A DNA stretch of 64,000 nt from Chromohalobacter sp. 11-W. GTDB taxonomy: Bacteria; Pseudomonadota; Gammaproteobacteria; Pseudomonadales; Halomonadaceae. Below, one piece after another: positions 19,421 to 29,342 of this stretch. Both the position numbers and the translations under genes were made by a program. Positions within the stretch are counted from its first letter, which is position 1, and every line of letters begins with the position of its first letter. A model generated the notes under the pieces. The model was not told the origin of the DNA. It searched no databases and worked only from the letters and a program-made list of their open reading frames with translations. Location of the stretch: the NCBI RefSeq assembly GCF_029889905.1, contig NZ_JARANZ010000002.1:372001-436000 (forward strand). The letters are read 5' to 3'.

Positions 19421-20781
19421 ATCGTCGCTCCGCCCTGCGTCAGCCACTGTCGGAAGGCGTCACCACGCGCCGTGTAATCGGAAAATTGGTCGAGACTTGC
19501 GCACGCGGGCGACAGCATGATGGCATCACCGGCGCATGCAATGGTCTGCGCCCGCCGCATGGCCGCGTCGAGGTCGGCGACACGGGTAACCGGAACGCGC
19601 CCGGACATGACATGCTCGAGGCGCGGAGCATCGCGCCCAAACACCACTACCTCGCGCGCATAGCGCATCAGCGGCTCCACCAGTGGCGTGAAATCCGCGC
19701 CCTTGCCGTCGCCACCCGCCAGTAGAATCAGGCGGCCCTCGAGCACCGGCCCGACCCCATCAATCGCCGCCAATGTCGCGCCCACGTTGGTGCCCTTGGA
19801 GTCATTGATCCAGCGCACGCCATCGCGCTCGACAACCAGCTCGCCTCGGTGCGGCAAGCCAGGGAAACGCTCGAGCACACCACGCATGGCCGTCAGCGAC
19901 AGCCCCAATTGTGTCCCCATCGCCAGAGCCGCCAGGGCATTGGCATGATTGTGCCGCCCGGGCATGCGCACACGACGCGTCGACATCAGAGGCGTGTCGC
20001 CATGCACGAGCCAAGATTCCCCAGCATGCTCGGCGATGCCCCAATCGCCGCCAGAAGGAACTTGAGTGGTGAATCGTGCTACTTTGCGCACATCAGTGTC
20101 AGGCCATGTGGTGGCATCGTCAGCATTGACGACGGCATGCCGCGCGCCGCGAAAGACACGCTGCTTCGCCGCCCGGTAGCCATGCATGTCGCCGTGGCGG
20201 TCCAGGTGATCCTCGCAAAGATTGAGAAATGCCGCCGTTTCGGCGCTCAGCCATGCCGTGGTTTCCAGCTGAAAGCTTGAGAGTTCGAGCACGAACAGTT
20301 CGGCGTCCGGCGCTTCGGCAAGCAAGTCGAGCGCCGGGGTGCCGAGATTTCCCCCGACCGCGACGCGATGGCCTGCTTCCCGTGCCATCTCACCGAGCAG
20401 TGTGGTCACCGTCGACTTGGCATTGGAGCCGGTGATCGCGGCTATCGGCGCACGACACGCACGCACGAAAAGCGCAATCTCGCCGACCACGTGCGGGCCT
20501 TCATCTTCGGCATTCGCGTACTCGGCGAGCCCCGGTGTGCGCAAATCGACCCCCGGACTGACCACGATTTCACGTGCCTCGCGCATATCCAGCGCTTGTA
20601 GCGGACCACACACCACGTCCACGTCTGGATAGGCTGCACGAAAAGTCTCCAGGCCCGTGGGCATCTCGCGCGTATCGGCGACCATGAACGGCACTCCCTG
20701 ACGGGCCAGATGCCGCGCGATCGCTTGGCCGGAGACACCCAGCCCGATGATTAGCGTATATCCAGGGGGCACCTTGGCCAT
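19414..20781 (-). CDS. murD: UDP-N-acetylmuramoyl-L-alanine--D-glutamate ligase MurD
   Basis: MurD adds D-glutamate to the nucleotide precursor. The 455-residue product has the N-terminal IIGLGVSGQAIARHLA motif, the ATP loop ITGSNAKSTVTTLLGEM (an Asn-Ala variant of the common TGTNGK loop), the LNLCEDHLDRH motif and a C-terminal domain with LLAGGDGKGADF and LSPACASLDQF. It starts one base after the mraY stop. Confidence 0.96.
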   Translation of the reverse strand: MAKVPPGYTLIIGLGVSGQAIARHLARQGVPFMVADTREMPTGLETFRAAYPDVDVVCGPLQALDMREAREIVVSPGVDLRTPGLAEYANAEDEGPHVVGEIALFVRACRAPIAAITGSNAKSTVTTLLGEMAREAGHRVAVGGNLGTPALDLLAEAPDAELFVLELSSFQLETTAWLSAETAAFLNLCEDHLDRHGDMHGYRAAKQRVFRGARHAVVNADDATTWPDTDVRKVARFTTQVPSGGDWGIAEHAGESWLVHGDTPLMSTRRVRMPGRHNHANALAALAMGTQLGLSLTAMRGVLERFPGLPHRGELVVERDGVRWINDSKGTNVGATLAAIDGVGPVLEGRLILLAGGDGKGADFTPLVEPLMRYAREVVVFGRDAPRLEHVMSGRVPVTRVADLDAAMRRAQTIACAGDAIMLSPACASLDQFSDYTARGDAFRQWLTQGGATIC

Positions 20782-20782
20782 G

Positions 20783-21865
20783 TCAGCGAATCTTCAACGT
20801 GGCCAGTCCCAGCAAGACCAGCACGACCGTGATAATCCAGAAACGCACGATCACGCGCGGTTCAGGCCAGCCCTTGAGCTCGAAATGGTGATGCAACGGG
20901 GCCATGCGAAAGATACGTCGCCCCGTGAGCTTGTAGGACCCTACCTGCAGCATGACCGAGACCGTTTCCATCACGAAAACGCCGCCCATGATGAACAGCA
21001 CGATTTCCTGACGCACGATGACTGCGACCACGCCCAACGCCGCCCCCAGGGCCAATGCCCCGACATCGCCCATGAACACTTGAGCGGGATAGGTGTTGAA
21101 CCACAAGAAGCCCAGCCCTGCCCCCGCGATGGTGCCGCAGAACACGGCCAACTCGCCGGCACCCGGCACCAGGGGAATATGCAGATATTGCGCGAAGACG
21201 GTATTACCGCTCGCATAGGCGAAGATCGCCAACCCCATGGCAACGAGCACCGTGGGCATGATCGCCAGACCATCGAGACCATCGGTGAGATTGACCGCAT
21301 TGGAGCTGCCGACGATGACCAAATAGGTCAAGACGATGTAGAACAGCCCCAGCGGCACCACGATGTCCTTGAACAACGGGACGATCAGACTGACCTCGAC
21401 GGGGCTGGCAGCCGTCAGATACAACACCACCGCCGCCCCGAGCCCGATGGCCGACTGCCAGAAGTATTTCCAGCGTGCCGGCAAGCCGCGCGGGTTCTTC
21501 TCCACGACCTTGCGGTAATCGTCGACCCAGCCAATGGCGCCAAAACCCAGCGTCACGGCTAGCACCAGCCAAACGTAGTGGTTGGTCAGATCTCCCCAGA
21601 GCAGGGTGCTGATAGCGATGGCAATGAGGATCATCGCGCCACCCATGGTCGGCGTGCCGGCCTTGGAAAGATGCGACTGCGGTCCATCGTCGCGCACCGC
21701 TTGGCCGATCTGACGCTCGACCAGACGCTTGATGACCTGAGGCCCCAACCATAGGCAGAGCATGAGAGCGGTCAGCGTTCCCAGGATCACGCGCAGGGTC
21801 AGGTAGTTGAAAACGTTGAAGGCGCTTTGAAAATTCGCCAATAAGTCAGCCAGGAAAAGCAGCAT
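20783..21865 (-). CDS. mraY: Phospho-N-acetylmuramoyl-pentapeptide transferase MraY
   Basis: MraY forms lipid I from UDP-MurNAc-pentapeptide and undecaprenyl phosphate. The 360-residue integral membrane protein has about ten hydrophobic segments and the family's conserved acidic motifs: [15 protein letters not shown] (catalytic Asp pair), [13 protein letters not shown], and the HHHFE motif near the C-terminus. It lies 9 nt downstream of murF. Confidence 0.97.
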   Translation of the reverse strand: MLLFLADLLANFQSAFNVFNYLTLRVILGTLTALMLCLWLGPQVIKRLVERQIGQAVRDDGPQSHLSKAGTPTMGGAMILIAIAISTLLWGDLTNHYVWLVLAVTLGFGAIGWVDDYRKVVEKNPRGLPARWKYFWQSAIGLGAAVVLYLTAASPVEVSLIVPLFKDIVVPLGLFYIVLTYLVIVGSSNAVNLTDGLDGLAIMPTVLVAMGLAIFAYASGNTVFAQYLHIPLVPGAGELAVFCGTIAGAGLGFLWFNTYPAQVFMGDVGALALGAALGVVAVIVRQEIVLFIMGGVFVMETVSVMLQVGSYKLTGRRIFRMAPLHHHFELKGWPEPRVIVRFWIITVVLVLLGLATLKIR

Positions 21866-21874
21866 GAGTCGCGT

Positions 21875-23233
21875 TCACCTTGGTGCATCCGTACGCAGTT
21901 CGGCAATCAAGCGCTCCATGCCGGCACTGCGCGACCCCTTGACCAGCACACTGGCCCCAGAGGGAAGATGGTCGTGGGCATAACGCACAAGCGTCGCCCA
22001 ATCATCGAAATGACACGCCGAATCGCCGAATGCCGCCACCGCAGGGCGAGCATCGGCACCGAACGTGCCGAGAAAGTCGATCTTCAGTTCCCGCGCGGCA
22101 CGGCCCAAGTCGGCATGCAAGCGCTCGCTATCGCGGCCCAGCTCCCCCATGGCGCCCAGGAAGCACCAGCGGGGCGCGGGCATATCGGCCAATACCGCCA
22201 GGGCGGCGTGAACCGCACCGGGGTTGGCATTGTAGGTATCATCCAGTAGATGCGCGCCACGCAGCCCCGGCACACACGCCATGCGGCCCGACATTGCCTC
22301 GCAGGCTTCGAGCCCGGCGACGATATCCTCGCGTGAGACGCCAAGTGCCCACGCCGCCGCCGCACTGGCCAGCGCGTTGAGCACATTGTGGCGCCCCAAT
22401 AAAGCCAACTGGATCCGGCCCAAGGGCTCGCCATCCACGGATAGCGTGAAAGCATAACGCCCGGCGTCGTCACAGGCCAGAGCCTGGGCACGCACTCGTG
22501 CCGTGGCATCGAGTCCGAAATCGAGCACATCGGCTTCGCCAGCCAGTTCCCGCCACAGTGGATAAAACCGGTCGTCGCGATTGAGCACGGCTGCACCCGA
22601 AGCCGGCAACCCCTGGAGAATTTCCGCCTTGGCCTGGGCGATCTGGCCGAGACCACCGAACTCACCGATGTGCGCGCCCGTAACATTGGTGATCACCGCT
22701 ACATCGGGACGCGCCAACGCCGTCGTCCAGGCGATTTCCCCCAAGTGATTGGCCCCCACCTCAATGACCGCGCGGCGATACGTTGGCGATAACGCCAGTA
22801 ATGTCTGTGGCACGCCGATATCATTGTTGAGGTTGCCCTGCGTGGCGAGGGTGGGCTGCGAACGGGACAGAATCGCCGCGAGCATTTCCTTGACCGTGGT
22901 CTTACCGCTGTTACCGGTGACCGCCACCAGTTCACCCGACCAAGCGCGCCGCCGAACGCGCCCCAGCATACCCAGCGCCAAGCGCGTGTCGGCGACTTCG
23001 ATCTGGGGCAAGGAGGTCGCCACGGGCCGCGATACGATCGCCCCCGTTGCGCCCTTGGCGCGCGCCTCTTCCAAAAAATCATGGCCATCGAAGCGCTCGC
23101 CGACCAAGGCCAAGAAGACATCGCCCGGTGCGATTCGACGCGTATCGCTCACCACCCGCACCGCCTCGGCGTCTACCACGGGAGGAGACACTCTCAGCCA
23201 GCCGGCGATATCGCATAGCGTCGTCGCGCTCAT
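21875..23233 (-). CDS. murF: UDP-MurNAc-tripeptide--D-Ala-D-Ala ligase MurF
   Basis: MurF attaches the D-Ala-D-Ala dipeptide. The 452-residue protein has the Mur-ligase ATP loop VTGNSGKTTVKEML near residue 105, EVGANHLGEIAW, NVTGAHIGEFGG and DDTYNANPGAVHAAL. It overlaps the murE stop by four bases (ATGA), so translation is probably coupled. Confidence 0.96.
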   Translation of the reverse strand: MSATTLCDIAGWLRVSPPVVDAEAVRVVSDTRRIAPGDVFLALVGERFDGHDFLEEARAKGATGAIVSRPVATSLPQIEVADTRLALGMLGRVRRRAWSGELVAVTGNSGKTTVKEMLAAILSRSQPTLATQGNLNNDIGVPQTLLALSPTYRRAVIEVGANHLGEIAWTTALARPDVAVITNVTGAHIGEFGGLGQIAQAKAEILQGLPASGAAVLNRDDRFYPLWRELAGEADVLDFGLDATARVRAQALACDDAGRYAFTLSVDGEPLGRIQLALLGRHNVLNALASAAAAWALGVSREDIVAGLEACEAMSGRMACVPGLRGAHLLDDTYNANPGAVHAALAVLADMPAPRWCFLGAMGELGRDSERLHADLGRAARELKIDFLGTFGADARPAVAAFGDSACHFDDWATLVRYAHDHLPSGASVLVKGSRSAGMERLIAELRTDAPR

Positions 23234-24759
23234 GCCTCATGCTCCCGACGTCGCTCGAGTGCGGCCTGCACCACCTCGACATCGCTGAACGGATAACGTC
23301 GCCCGTCGATATCTTGATAGGTTTCGTGGCCTTTGCCAGCGATCAGCACGATGTCGTCCGCGCCGGCCTCCTGCAAGGTACGCTCGATCGCCTCGCCACG
23401 TCCCGCGACGCATTGCGTGCGAGCCTGGCCCGTACTCGAGAGCCCCGCCACGACCTCGTCACGAATCGACGCCGCCGGCTCGCCACGCGGGTTGTCGTCG
23501 GTGACCACCAGGCGGTCGGCCAGCGCCTCAGCGGCTTGCGCCATCAGCGGGCGCTTACCGCGATCGCGATCACCGCCGCACCCAAAAACGCACCATAGCT
23601 TGGCCCCTTCTTGGGCGGGCACATGCGCGCGTAACGCATCGAGTGCGTTATGAAGCGCCTCCGGCGTATGCGCGTAGTCGACCACCACAGTGGGCGCATC
23701 ATCCGCGACCAGGCGCTGCATGCGCCCCGGTACCGGCGCAAGCTGAGCGGCGGCATCGAACAACACCGCCAAGTCGCTTCCCAGACCGTAGAGTGTCGTC
23801 ATCGCCAAGAGCACGTTGTCGAGATTGAAACGCCCCAGCAGCGACAGCTCCAATTCACGCTCACCCTCAGGCGTTGCGATCAAGGCACGCTGCCCGAGCG
23901 CATGCGGAAACCAGTCGATGACACGTAAAGTAGTGGCTTCATCGCTCCCCGTGGCGAGCACGCGCACGCCCTTTGGAAGACCGGCCAGCATCAATGGCGC
24001 CAAGCGATCATCGCCGTTGACCACCGCCAGCGACAACTCACGATGCTTGAATAGGCGTGCCTTGGCCGCTGCGTAGGCGGCCATGCTGCCGTGATAATCG
24101 AGATGATCACGGCTGATATTGGTGAACACTGCGGCATGGAATCGGCACCCGACCACGCGCCCTTGCTCCAGCGCATGCGACGAGACCTCCATGGCGACGC
24201 GCTCGATACCCTGCGCACTCAGATTCCCCAATGATGCTTGAAGTGCCAGCGGCCCCGGCGTCGTCAACGCGGCGGGCTCGAGTTGTCCCGGACGTCCAAT
24301 GCCCAAGGTGCCGATCACCGCCGTCTTCGTACCCAGCGATTCCGACAGCGCGGCCATATAATGGGTGACCGAACTCTTGCCATTAGTGCCGGTCACGCCA
24401 ATCAGTTCCAGTGTTTTGGGGACACCGAACAGATAACGCCCGAGCTCACCGAGGCGCCCGCGCAAGCCTGGCACGCCAAGTACGCGCGCATCCTGTGCGG
24501 GGATATCTTCCGGCATCGTGTCCGCATCGCAGAGCACCGCGTCCGCGCCGGACGCCAGCGCCTGACCGATAAAAGCACGCCCATCGGCATGCGCCCCCGC
24601 CACGGCCACGAACAGCACGCCGGAGCCCGCTTCGCGACTGTCGAGCGTCACCCCGCAAGTGGATAACGCAGGACACCACTCATCGAGCAGCGCGGGCGTG
24701 GCATGCGATGGCCAGAGCAACGCCAGGGCATCCGCCAAACGTTGCGTATCGATTTCCAT
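23230..24759 (-). CDS. murE: UDP-MurNAc-L-Ala-D-Glu--meso-diaminopimelate ligase MurE
   Basis: MurE adds the third stem-peptide residue. The 509-residue protein contains the ATP loop VTGTNGKSSVTHYM and the DDNPRGEP motif, whose DNPR signature marks meso-diaminopimelate rather than lysine specificity. The ATG at 24759 shares one base with the ftsI stop; a GTG three bases upstream is also in frame. AGGAG lies in the last codons of ftsI. Confidence 0.96.
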   Translation of the reverse strand: MEIDTQRLADALALLWPSHATPALLDEWCPALSTCGVTLDSREAGSGVLFVAVAGAHADGRAFIGQALASGADAVLCDADTMPEDIPAQDARVLGVPGLRGRLGELGRYLFGVPKTLELIGVTGTNGKSSVTHYMAALSESLGTKTAVIGTLGIGRPGQLEPAALTTPGPLALQASLGNLSAQGIERVAMEVSSHALEQGRVVGCRFHAAVFTNISRDHLDYHGSMAAYAAAKARLFKHRELSLAVVNGDDRLAPLMLAGLPKGVRVLATGSDEATTLRVIDWFPHALGQRALIATPEGERELELSLLGRFNLDNVLLAMTTLYGLGSDLAVLFDAAAQLAPVPGRMQRLVADDAPTVVVDYAHTPEALHNALDALRAHVPAQEGAKLWCVFGCGGDRDRGKRPLMAQAAEALADRLVVTDDNPRGEPAASIRDEVVAGLSSTGQARTQCVAGRGEAIERTLQEAGADDIVLIAGKGHETYQDIDGRRYPFSDVEVVQAALERRREHEA

Positions 24760-26471
24760 CACTCGGAAGTCTCCTGTTTATCGGGGGGCACATCGAGAAG
24801 ACGCAGCGCCTTGCCCACCACACGGCCAAAGACCGGTGCCGCCACCAGACCACCGTAATACTCGTCTCCCTTGGGATTGTCGATCATCACCACCGTCACG
24901 ATGCGCGGATCGGAAACCGGCGCAATACCCGCAAATAGGCCGCGGTAGGCTTTTTGCTGATAGCCCCCCGCAGTCACCTTGCGAACCGTACCCGTCTTGC
25001 CCGCGATGCGGTACCCTTCCACCATCGCACGCGAGCCACCGGCATCGGGCTGCACGATCTTCTCCATCATGCCCAGTAACTCATGCGCAATCTTCGGCGA
25101 CATGACCTGATCTCCGATAGGCGCCGATGTGCGCTTCAGCAACGAGGGATGCAGGCGTCGACCGTCATTGGCGATCGCCGTGTACGCACTGGCAAGCTGC
25201 AGTGGCGTCAGCGAGAGACCATAGCCATAGGCCATGGTGGCCTGGGCACTGCGCGACAGGCCGGTTAAGGACGGTAGACTGCCGCCACCTTCGCCCGGAA
25301 AACCGGTCCCCGGGGGCTGACCTAGCCCCAGCCTCTGGTATTGCTTCCAGATAGTGCCCTTGTCCAGCTGCAAGGCGATATGGGACATACCGATATTGGA
25401 CGAATGCAGCAGAATCCCCCCGGGAGTAAGCTTGCCGTAATTGCGAAAGTCGCTGATCGTATACCCATCAATGACCATCCATCCGGGCGAGGTGTCGATG
25501 ACCGTATCGGGATCGATCTTGTCCGTCGCCAGCGCCGCCGACATCGCCAACGGCTTCATGACCGACCCTGGTTCGATAGCGTCGGTCACCGCTTGGTTGC
25601 GCAAACCATTGATGTCGATCGAAGTGCGATTATTGGGGTTATAGGACGGGAGATTGGCCATCGCCAGGACTTCGCCGCTGCGCGCATCCATCATTACCAA
25701 GGAGCCACCGTCGGCATCATGCTCGTCGACGGATTTCTGCAATTCACGGTACGCCATGTACTGCAAGCGCAGGTCGATCGATAGCGTCAGATCGCCCCCC
25801 GGCTTGGCATCCTTGAGCAAGTGTAAATCGCGCACCAGACGACCCTTGCGATCCTTGAGCACACGACGCTTGCCAGGCTGGCCACTGAGATAGTCGTCGT
25901 AGGCCAGTTCCAAGCCTTCCTGACCATGGTCGTCGACATTGGTGACACCCACGAGTTGCGCGGCGACATCGCCGGAGGGGTAATAACGCTTGTACTCATC
26001 CTTGGCATAAACGCCCGGTATATCGAGATTTCGGGCAGGCTTTGCCGCTTCCGGTGTCAAGCGCCGCCGCAGATACATGAACTCATGCTCGGAATAACGC
26101 TCGACACGCGCCTCGAGCGTATCGGGATCCATCTTCAAGGCGCGCGCGAGCGTCGCCAGTTGGATCGGGTCGGAAGGTAGCTCTTGGGGGTTGGCCCATA
26201 GCGTGACCACCGGCGTAGAGATCGCCAGCGGATCGCCATTACGATCGGAGATCATCCCTCGGTGCGCATTGATGGGCTCGACACGCAGCGTGCGTGCATC
26301 GCCCTGATTCTGCAGAAAGTCTCGATCGATGACGTTGAGATAGGCAATGCGGCTGACCAAGGCGCCCAGACCGATGATGACGATGCCCAGCAAAAAAAGG
26401 TAGCGCCCACGGCCCATGGGGCCGTTATTCGGCGAACGACGCCCCGTGGTGGATCGACGCTCGCGACTCAT
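24759..26471 (-). CDS. ftsI: Septal peptidoglycan transpeptidase FtsI (PBP3)
   Basis: FtsI cross-links septal peptidoglycan with FtsW. The 570-residue protein has a cytoplasmic N-terminus, one membrane anchor (about 23-45), a pedestal domain and a transpeptidase domain with S303-VM-K306 (SxxK), SSN at 357-359 and KTG at 492-494. It begins in an ATGA overlap with ftsL. The C-terminus ends shortly after the transpeptidase fold. Confidence 0.97.
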   Translation of the reverse strand: MSRERRSTTGRRSPNNGPMGRGRYLFLLGIVIIGLGALVSRIAYLNVIDRDFLQNQGDARTLRVEPINAHRGMISDRNGDPLAISTPVVTLWANPQELPSDPIQLATLARALKMDPDTLEARVERYSEHEFMYLRRRLTPEAAKPARNLDIPGVYAKDEYKRYYPSGDVAAQLVGVTNVDDHGQEGLELAYDDYLSGQPGKRRVLKDRKGRLVRDLHLLKDAKPGGDLTLSIDLRLQYMAYRELQKSVDEHDADGGSLVMMDARSGEVLAMANLPSYNPNNRTSIDINGLRNQAVTDAIEPGSVMKPLAMSAALATDKIDPDTVIDTSPGWMVIDGYTISDFRNYGKLTPGGILLHSSNIGMSHIALQLDKGTIWKQYQRLGLGQPPGTGFPGEGGGSLPSLTGLSRSAQATMAYGYGLSLTPLQLASAYTAIANDGRRLHPSLLKRTSAPIGDQVMSPKIAHELLGMMEKIVQPDAGGSRAMVEGYRIAGKTGTVRKVTAGGYQQKAYRGLFAGIAPVSDPRIVTVVMIDNPKGDEYYGGLVAAPVFGRVVGKALRLLDVPPDKQETSE

Positions 26472-26794
26472 GGACGAATCACCTCGACATCATCGACGTC
26501 AGGCACGCGCATATCCAGGCGCTTAACGGCCATGTCCTCGATCCGCGCCGGCGCCGACCAGGTACTCTCCTCGAGAAGCAGCCGCCCCCAGACGGTCTGC
26601 AAGCTATCACGCTCGCTTTCAAGCTCTTGAAAACGCGCATACTGCACACGCGTCATATGGGTACTGGCGATGGACGCCAACGAGCTGATCAGCATCACGC
26701 CAATCAGCACCAGCAAGATGATATGGCGCCAACGCAAGCGACTGGCGAAAGGCCAGCCTATCTTGAGCGCGGTGTTTCGTCCTTGAGCCGCCAT
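26468..26794 (-). CDS. ftsL: Cell division protein FtsL
   Basis: FtsL is a small bitopic divisome protein that pairs with FtsB and FtsQ. The 108-residue product has one membrane segment (about residues 24-43) and a periplasmic heptad-rich region (ARFQELESERDSLQTVWGRLLLEESTW) suited to a coiled coil. It lies between rsmH and ftsI as in other dcw clusters. ATG 26794 with GAGG six nt upstream is preferred over the adjacent GTG at 26797. Confidence 0.92.
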   Translation of the reverse strand: MAAQGRNTALKIGWPFASRLRWRHIILLVLIGVMLISSLASIASTHMTRVQYARFQELESERDSLQTVWGRLLLEESTWSAPARIEDMAVKRLDMRVPDVDDVEVIRP

Positions 26795-26802
26795 CACGAA
26801 CC

Positions 26803-27798
26803 TCAGTCGAGTTTCCGGGCCACGCGCATCACGGCACTACGCGCACGAGGATTGAGGGCCACCTCGCACTCCCCGGGACGACTCGCCTTGCCGACCATGG
26901 CCAGGCGTCGATTCAGTTGGGTATCGCGAATCGGGAAGTCGCGTGGCAGATGCGTATCGCCACGTGCCTGGTCGCGAATGAAGCGTTTGACCAGCCGATC
27001 CTCCAGGGAATGAAAACTGATCACCACTAAACGCCCACCCGGCGCCAGTGCCTCGAGTGCCGCGGCGAGCGCGGCCTCGAGCTGCTCGAGCTCGCCATTG
27101 ATATGAATGCGAATCGCCTGAAACACCCGCGTCGCAGGATGTTTGCCTTTTTCCCAGGCCGGATGCGCGGCCTTGACGAGTTCCGCCAGGTCTTCGGTAT
27201 GCGTGATGGGTCGCTCGGCACGGCGCGCGATGATCGCTTTGGCAATGCGGCGCGCGAAGCGCTCCTCGCCATAACGTTTGAAGACATCGCTCATTTCGCG
27301 CTCGGGGACGCGGGCCAGCCAATCGGCGGCACTTTCTCCCTGAGTGGGGTCCATACGCATGTCGAGCGGGCCATCGCGCAAGAAACTGAAGCCACGCGAA
27401 GGATCGTCAAGCTGTGGCGATGAAACGCCGACATCCAACAACACGCCCCCTAAACGACCGTGCAACGCGTGGTCGTGGGCGATGGTGTCCAGCTCGGCGA
27501 AGCGGCCGTATTGAAGAGAAAAACGCGGGTCATCTAGCGTGGCGCCTTCGGCAAGCGCCGCCGGGTCGCGATCGATGGCCAGCAGGCGTCCTTGGGGAGA
27601 TAGACGCTCGAGGATCGCGCGGGAGTGCCCACCGCGACCGAAGGTACCATCCAGATAGCAGCCGTCGGGGTCGGTGATCAGTGCCTCTACCGCACCGTCG
27701 AGCAGCACACTCGCGTGTCGGTAATCAGCCGCCCGACCATCGACAGCACTCGGCGTATCGGAAAGCGGGTCCTTCTCGGGATTGTCACGATGCTGCAT
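26803..27798 (-). CDS. rsmH: 16S rRNA (cytosine-1402-N4)-methyltransferase RsmH
   Basis: RsmH (MraW) methylates N4 of C1402 in the ribosomal P site; RsmI, encoded beyond rnpB, methylates the ribose of the same nucleotide. The 331-residue protein has the SAM-binding [16 protein letters not shown] motif near residue 50, [20 protein letters not shown], and a C-terminal [16 protein letters not shown] motif. It is the first gene of the dcw cluster here. No mraZ is present upstream; 100 nt separate it from rnpB. Upstream GAGTGA is a weak ribosome-binding site. Confidence 0.96.
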   Translation of the reverse strand: MQHRDNPEKDPLSDTPSAVDGRAADYRHASVLLDGAVEALITDPDGCYLDGTFGRGGHSRAILERLSPQGRLLAIDRDPAALAEGATLDDPRFSLQYGRFAELDTIAHDHALHGRLGGVLLDVGVSSPQLDDPSRGFSFLRDGPLDMRMDPTQGESAADWLARVPEREMSDVFKRYGEERFARRIAKAIIARRAERPITHTEDLAELVKAAHPAWEKGKHPATRVFQAIRIHINGELEQLEAALAAALEALAPGGRLVVISFHSLEDRLVKRFIRDQARGDTHLPRDFPIRDTQLNRRLAMVGKASRPGECEVALNPRARSAVMRVARKLD

Positions 27799-27898
27799 GA
27801 ATCACTCGGGCGTTGGGGCCTGCCGCCGCTGTATCGGGCCGCCCGAAGGCAGACGTCGCGGCATGACGCGCACAGACCCGGAGATCTGAAATTCGAAT

Positions 27899-28250
<352 letters not shown>

Positions 28251-28259
28251 AAGCGCGCA

Positions 28260-28288
28260 AGAATAACAGCCCCTCGCAGGCCCCTCAA
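28260..28288 (-). promoter_or_regulatory. Sigma-70 promoter of rnpB
   Basis: On the minus strand TTGAGG (28283-28288) and TATTCT (28260-28265) are 17 bp apart, each 4 of 6 to consensus. The expected start falls close to the predicted 5' end of RNase P RNA near 28250. Confidence 0.6.
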
Positions 28289-28315
28289 GCGCCTAAACCC
28301 CGCAAGGGCACATTG

Positions 28316-29176
28316 TTATGCATCGCTGTCCTTGAGGGCCTGTGCACATTGGTACCAATATTTCTTGCGCCCCCCCAGACGGCTGGCCACGACCGTCGCC
28401 GCCGCCTTGACGCCGACGCCTTCGGCGAGCATCGCTGCAAGCCATGCTTCGCCTTCGACCAAGGCTTGTGTCTCATCGTCACGAGGCTCGGCGCCCGCCA
28501 CCATAATCACGAATTCACCGCGCGCTTGGTTGGGGTCTTCACGCATGTGCGCCAGCAATGTCTCGGCATCGGCGTCGAGAAAGGTTTCGAACGTCTTGGT
28601 CAACTCACGCGCCAAGACCACGCGCCGTGAGCCGAATAGCACCGCGATGTCCTGAAGCGTCGCCTGAATGCGATGCGGCGATTCGTAATAGACCAGGGTT
28701 TCTTCGCGCTCCAGCGCTGCCGTCAGACGCTGACGTCGCGCACCGCCCTTGGCGGGCAGAAACCCCTCGAATAGAAAGCGATCCGTCGCCAAACCGGCCG
28801 CCGACAACGCCGCGATCAGTGCACAGGCACCGGGCACCGGGATGACCCGATGGCCGCTAGCACGCAGTTCCCGCACCACCACGAAGCCAGGATCGGATAT
28901 CAGCGGCGTCCCTGCATCGCTGATCAATGCCACATCCTGTCCGGAGGACAGCGCATCGCGCAGCGCCGTCACCCGCGATGCTTCATTGTGCTCATGCAAC
29001 GAAACCAATGGTTTGTCGATTCCCAGATGACGCAACAAGCGTGCGCTGTGCCGCGTATCCTCTGCAGCCACCCAGGACACCTCACCGAGCAGACGGGCCG
29101 CGCGCGGGCTCAGATCCTCGAGATTCCCAATCGGCGTGGCGACCACGTACAATGACCCTTCACATCCTTCGCTCAT
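28316..29176 (-). CDS. rsmI: 16S rRNA (cytidine-1402-2'-O)-methyltransferase RsmI
   Basis: RsmI methylates the ribose 2'-O of C1402, complementing RsmH. The 286-residue protein has the tetrapyrrole-methylase-type fold with N-terminal LYVVATPIGNLEDLSPRA, VALISDAGTPLISDPGF, and FEGFLPAKGGARRQRL, plus a small C-terminal helical domain. It is divergent from lpoA by 166 nt, the same arrangement as E. coli rsmI/lpoA. It is followed on the same strand by rnpB. Confidence 0.96.
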   Translation of the reverse strand: MSEGCEGSLYVVATPIGNLEDLSPRAARLLGEVSWVAAEDTRHSARLLRHLGIDKPLVSLHEHNEASRVTALRDALSSGQDVALISDAGTPLISDPGFVVVRELRASGHRVIPVPGACALIAALSAAGLATDRFLFEGFLPAKGGARRQRLTAALEREETLVYYESPHRIQATLQDIAVLFGSRRVVLARELTKTFETFLDADAETLLAHMREDPNQARGEFVIMVAGAEPRDDETQALVEGEAWLAAMLAEGVGVKAAATVVASRLGGRKKYWYQCAQALKDSDA

Positions 29177-29342
29177 TCGTTAATATCCCGGTTGCGACGC
29201 TCTATTGGATAACTTGCGTCGTGTCATGTCGCCAGAGCGCCACGCGCCAGTGGAGCATGCGGTCGGCGCCAGGCTTAGATGCGTCAGACATAATCCGGAA
29301 CAGGGAACCGTCCGAGTCACACCGCCATAAAGGAATGACACC

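Noticed and set aside
20747-21562. 271-codon plus-strand open frame opposite mraY, rich in His, Asp and Gln
   Set aside because: Composition is that of a shadow of a membrane-protein gene; mraY accounts for the sequence fully.
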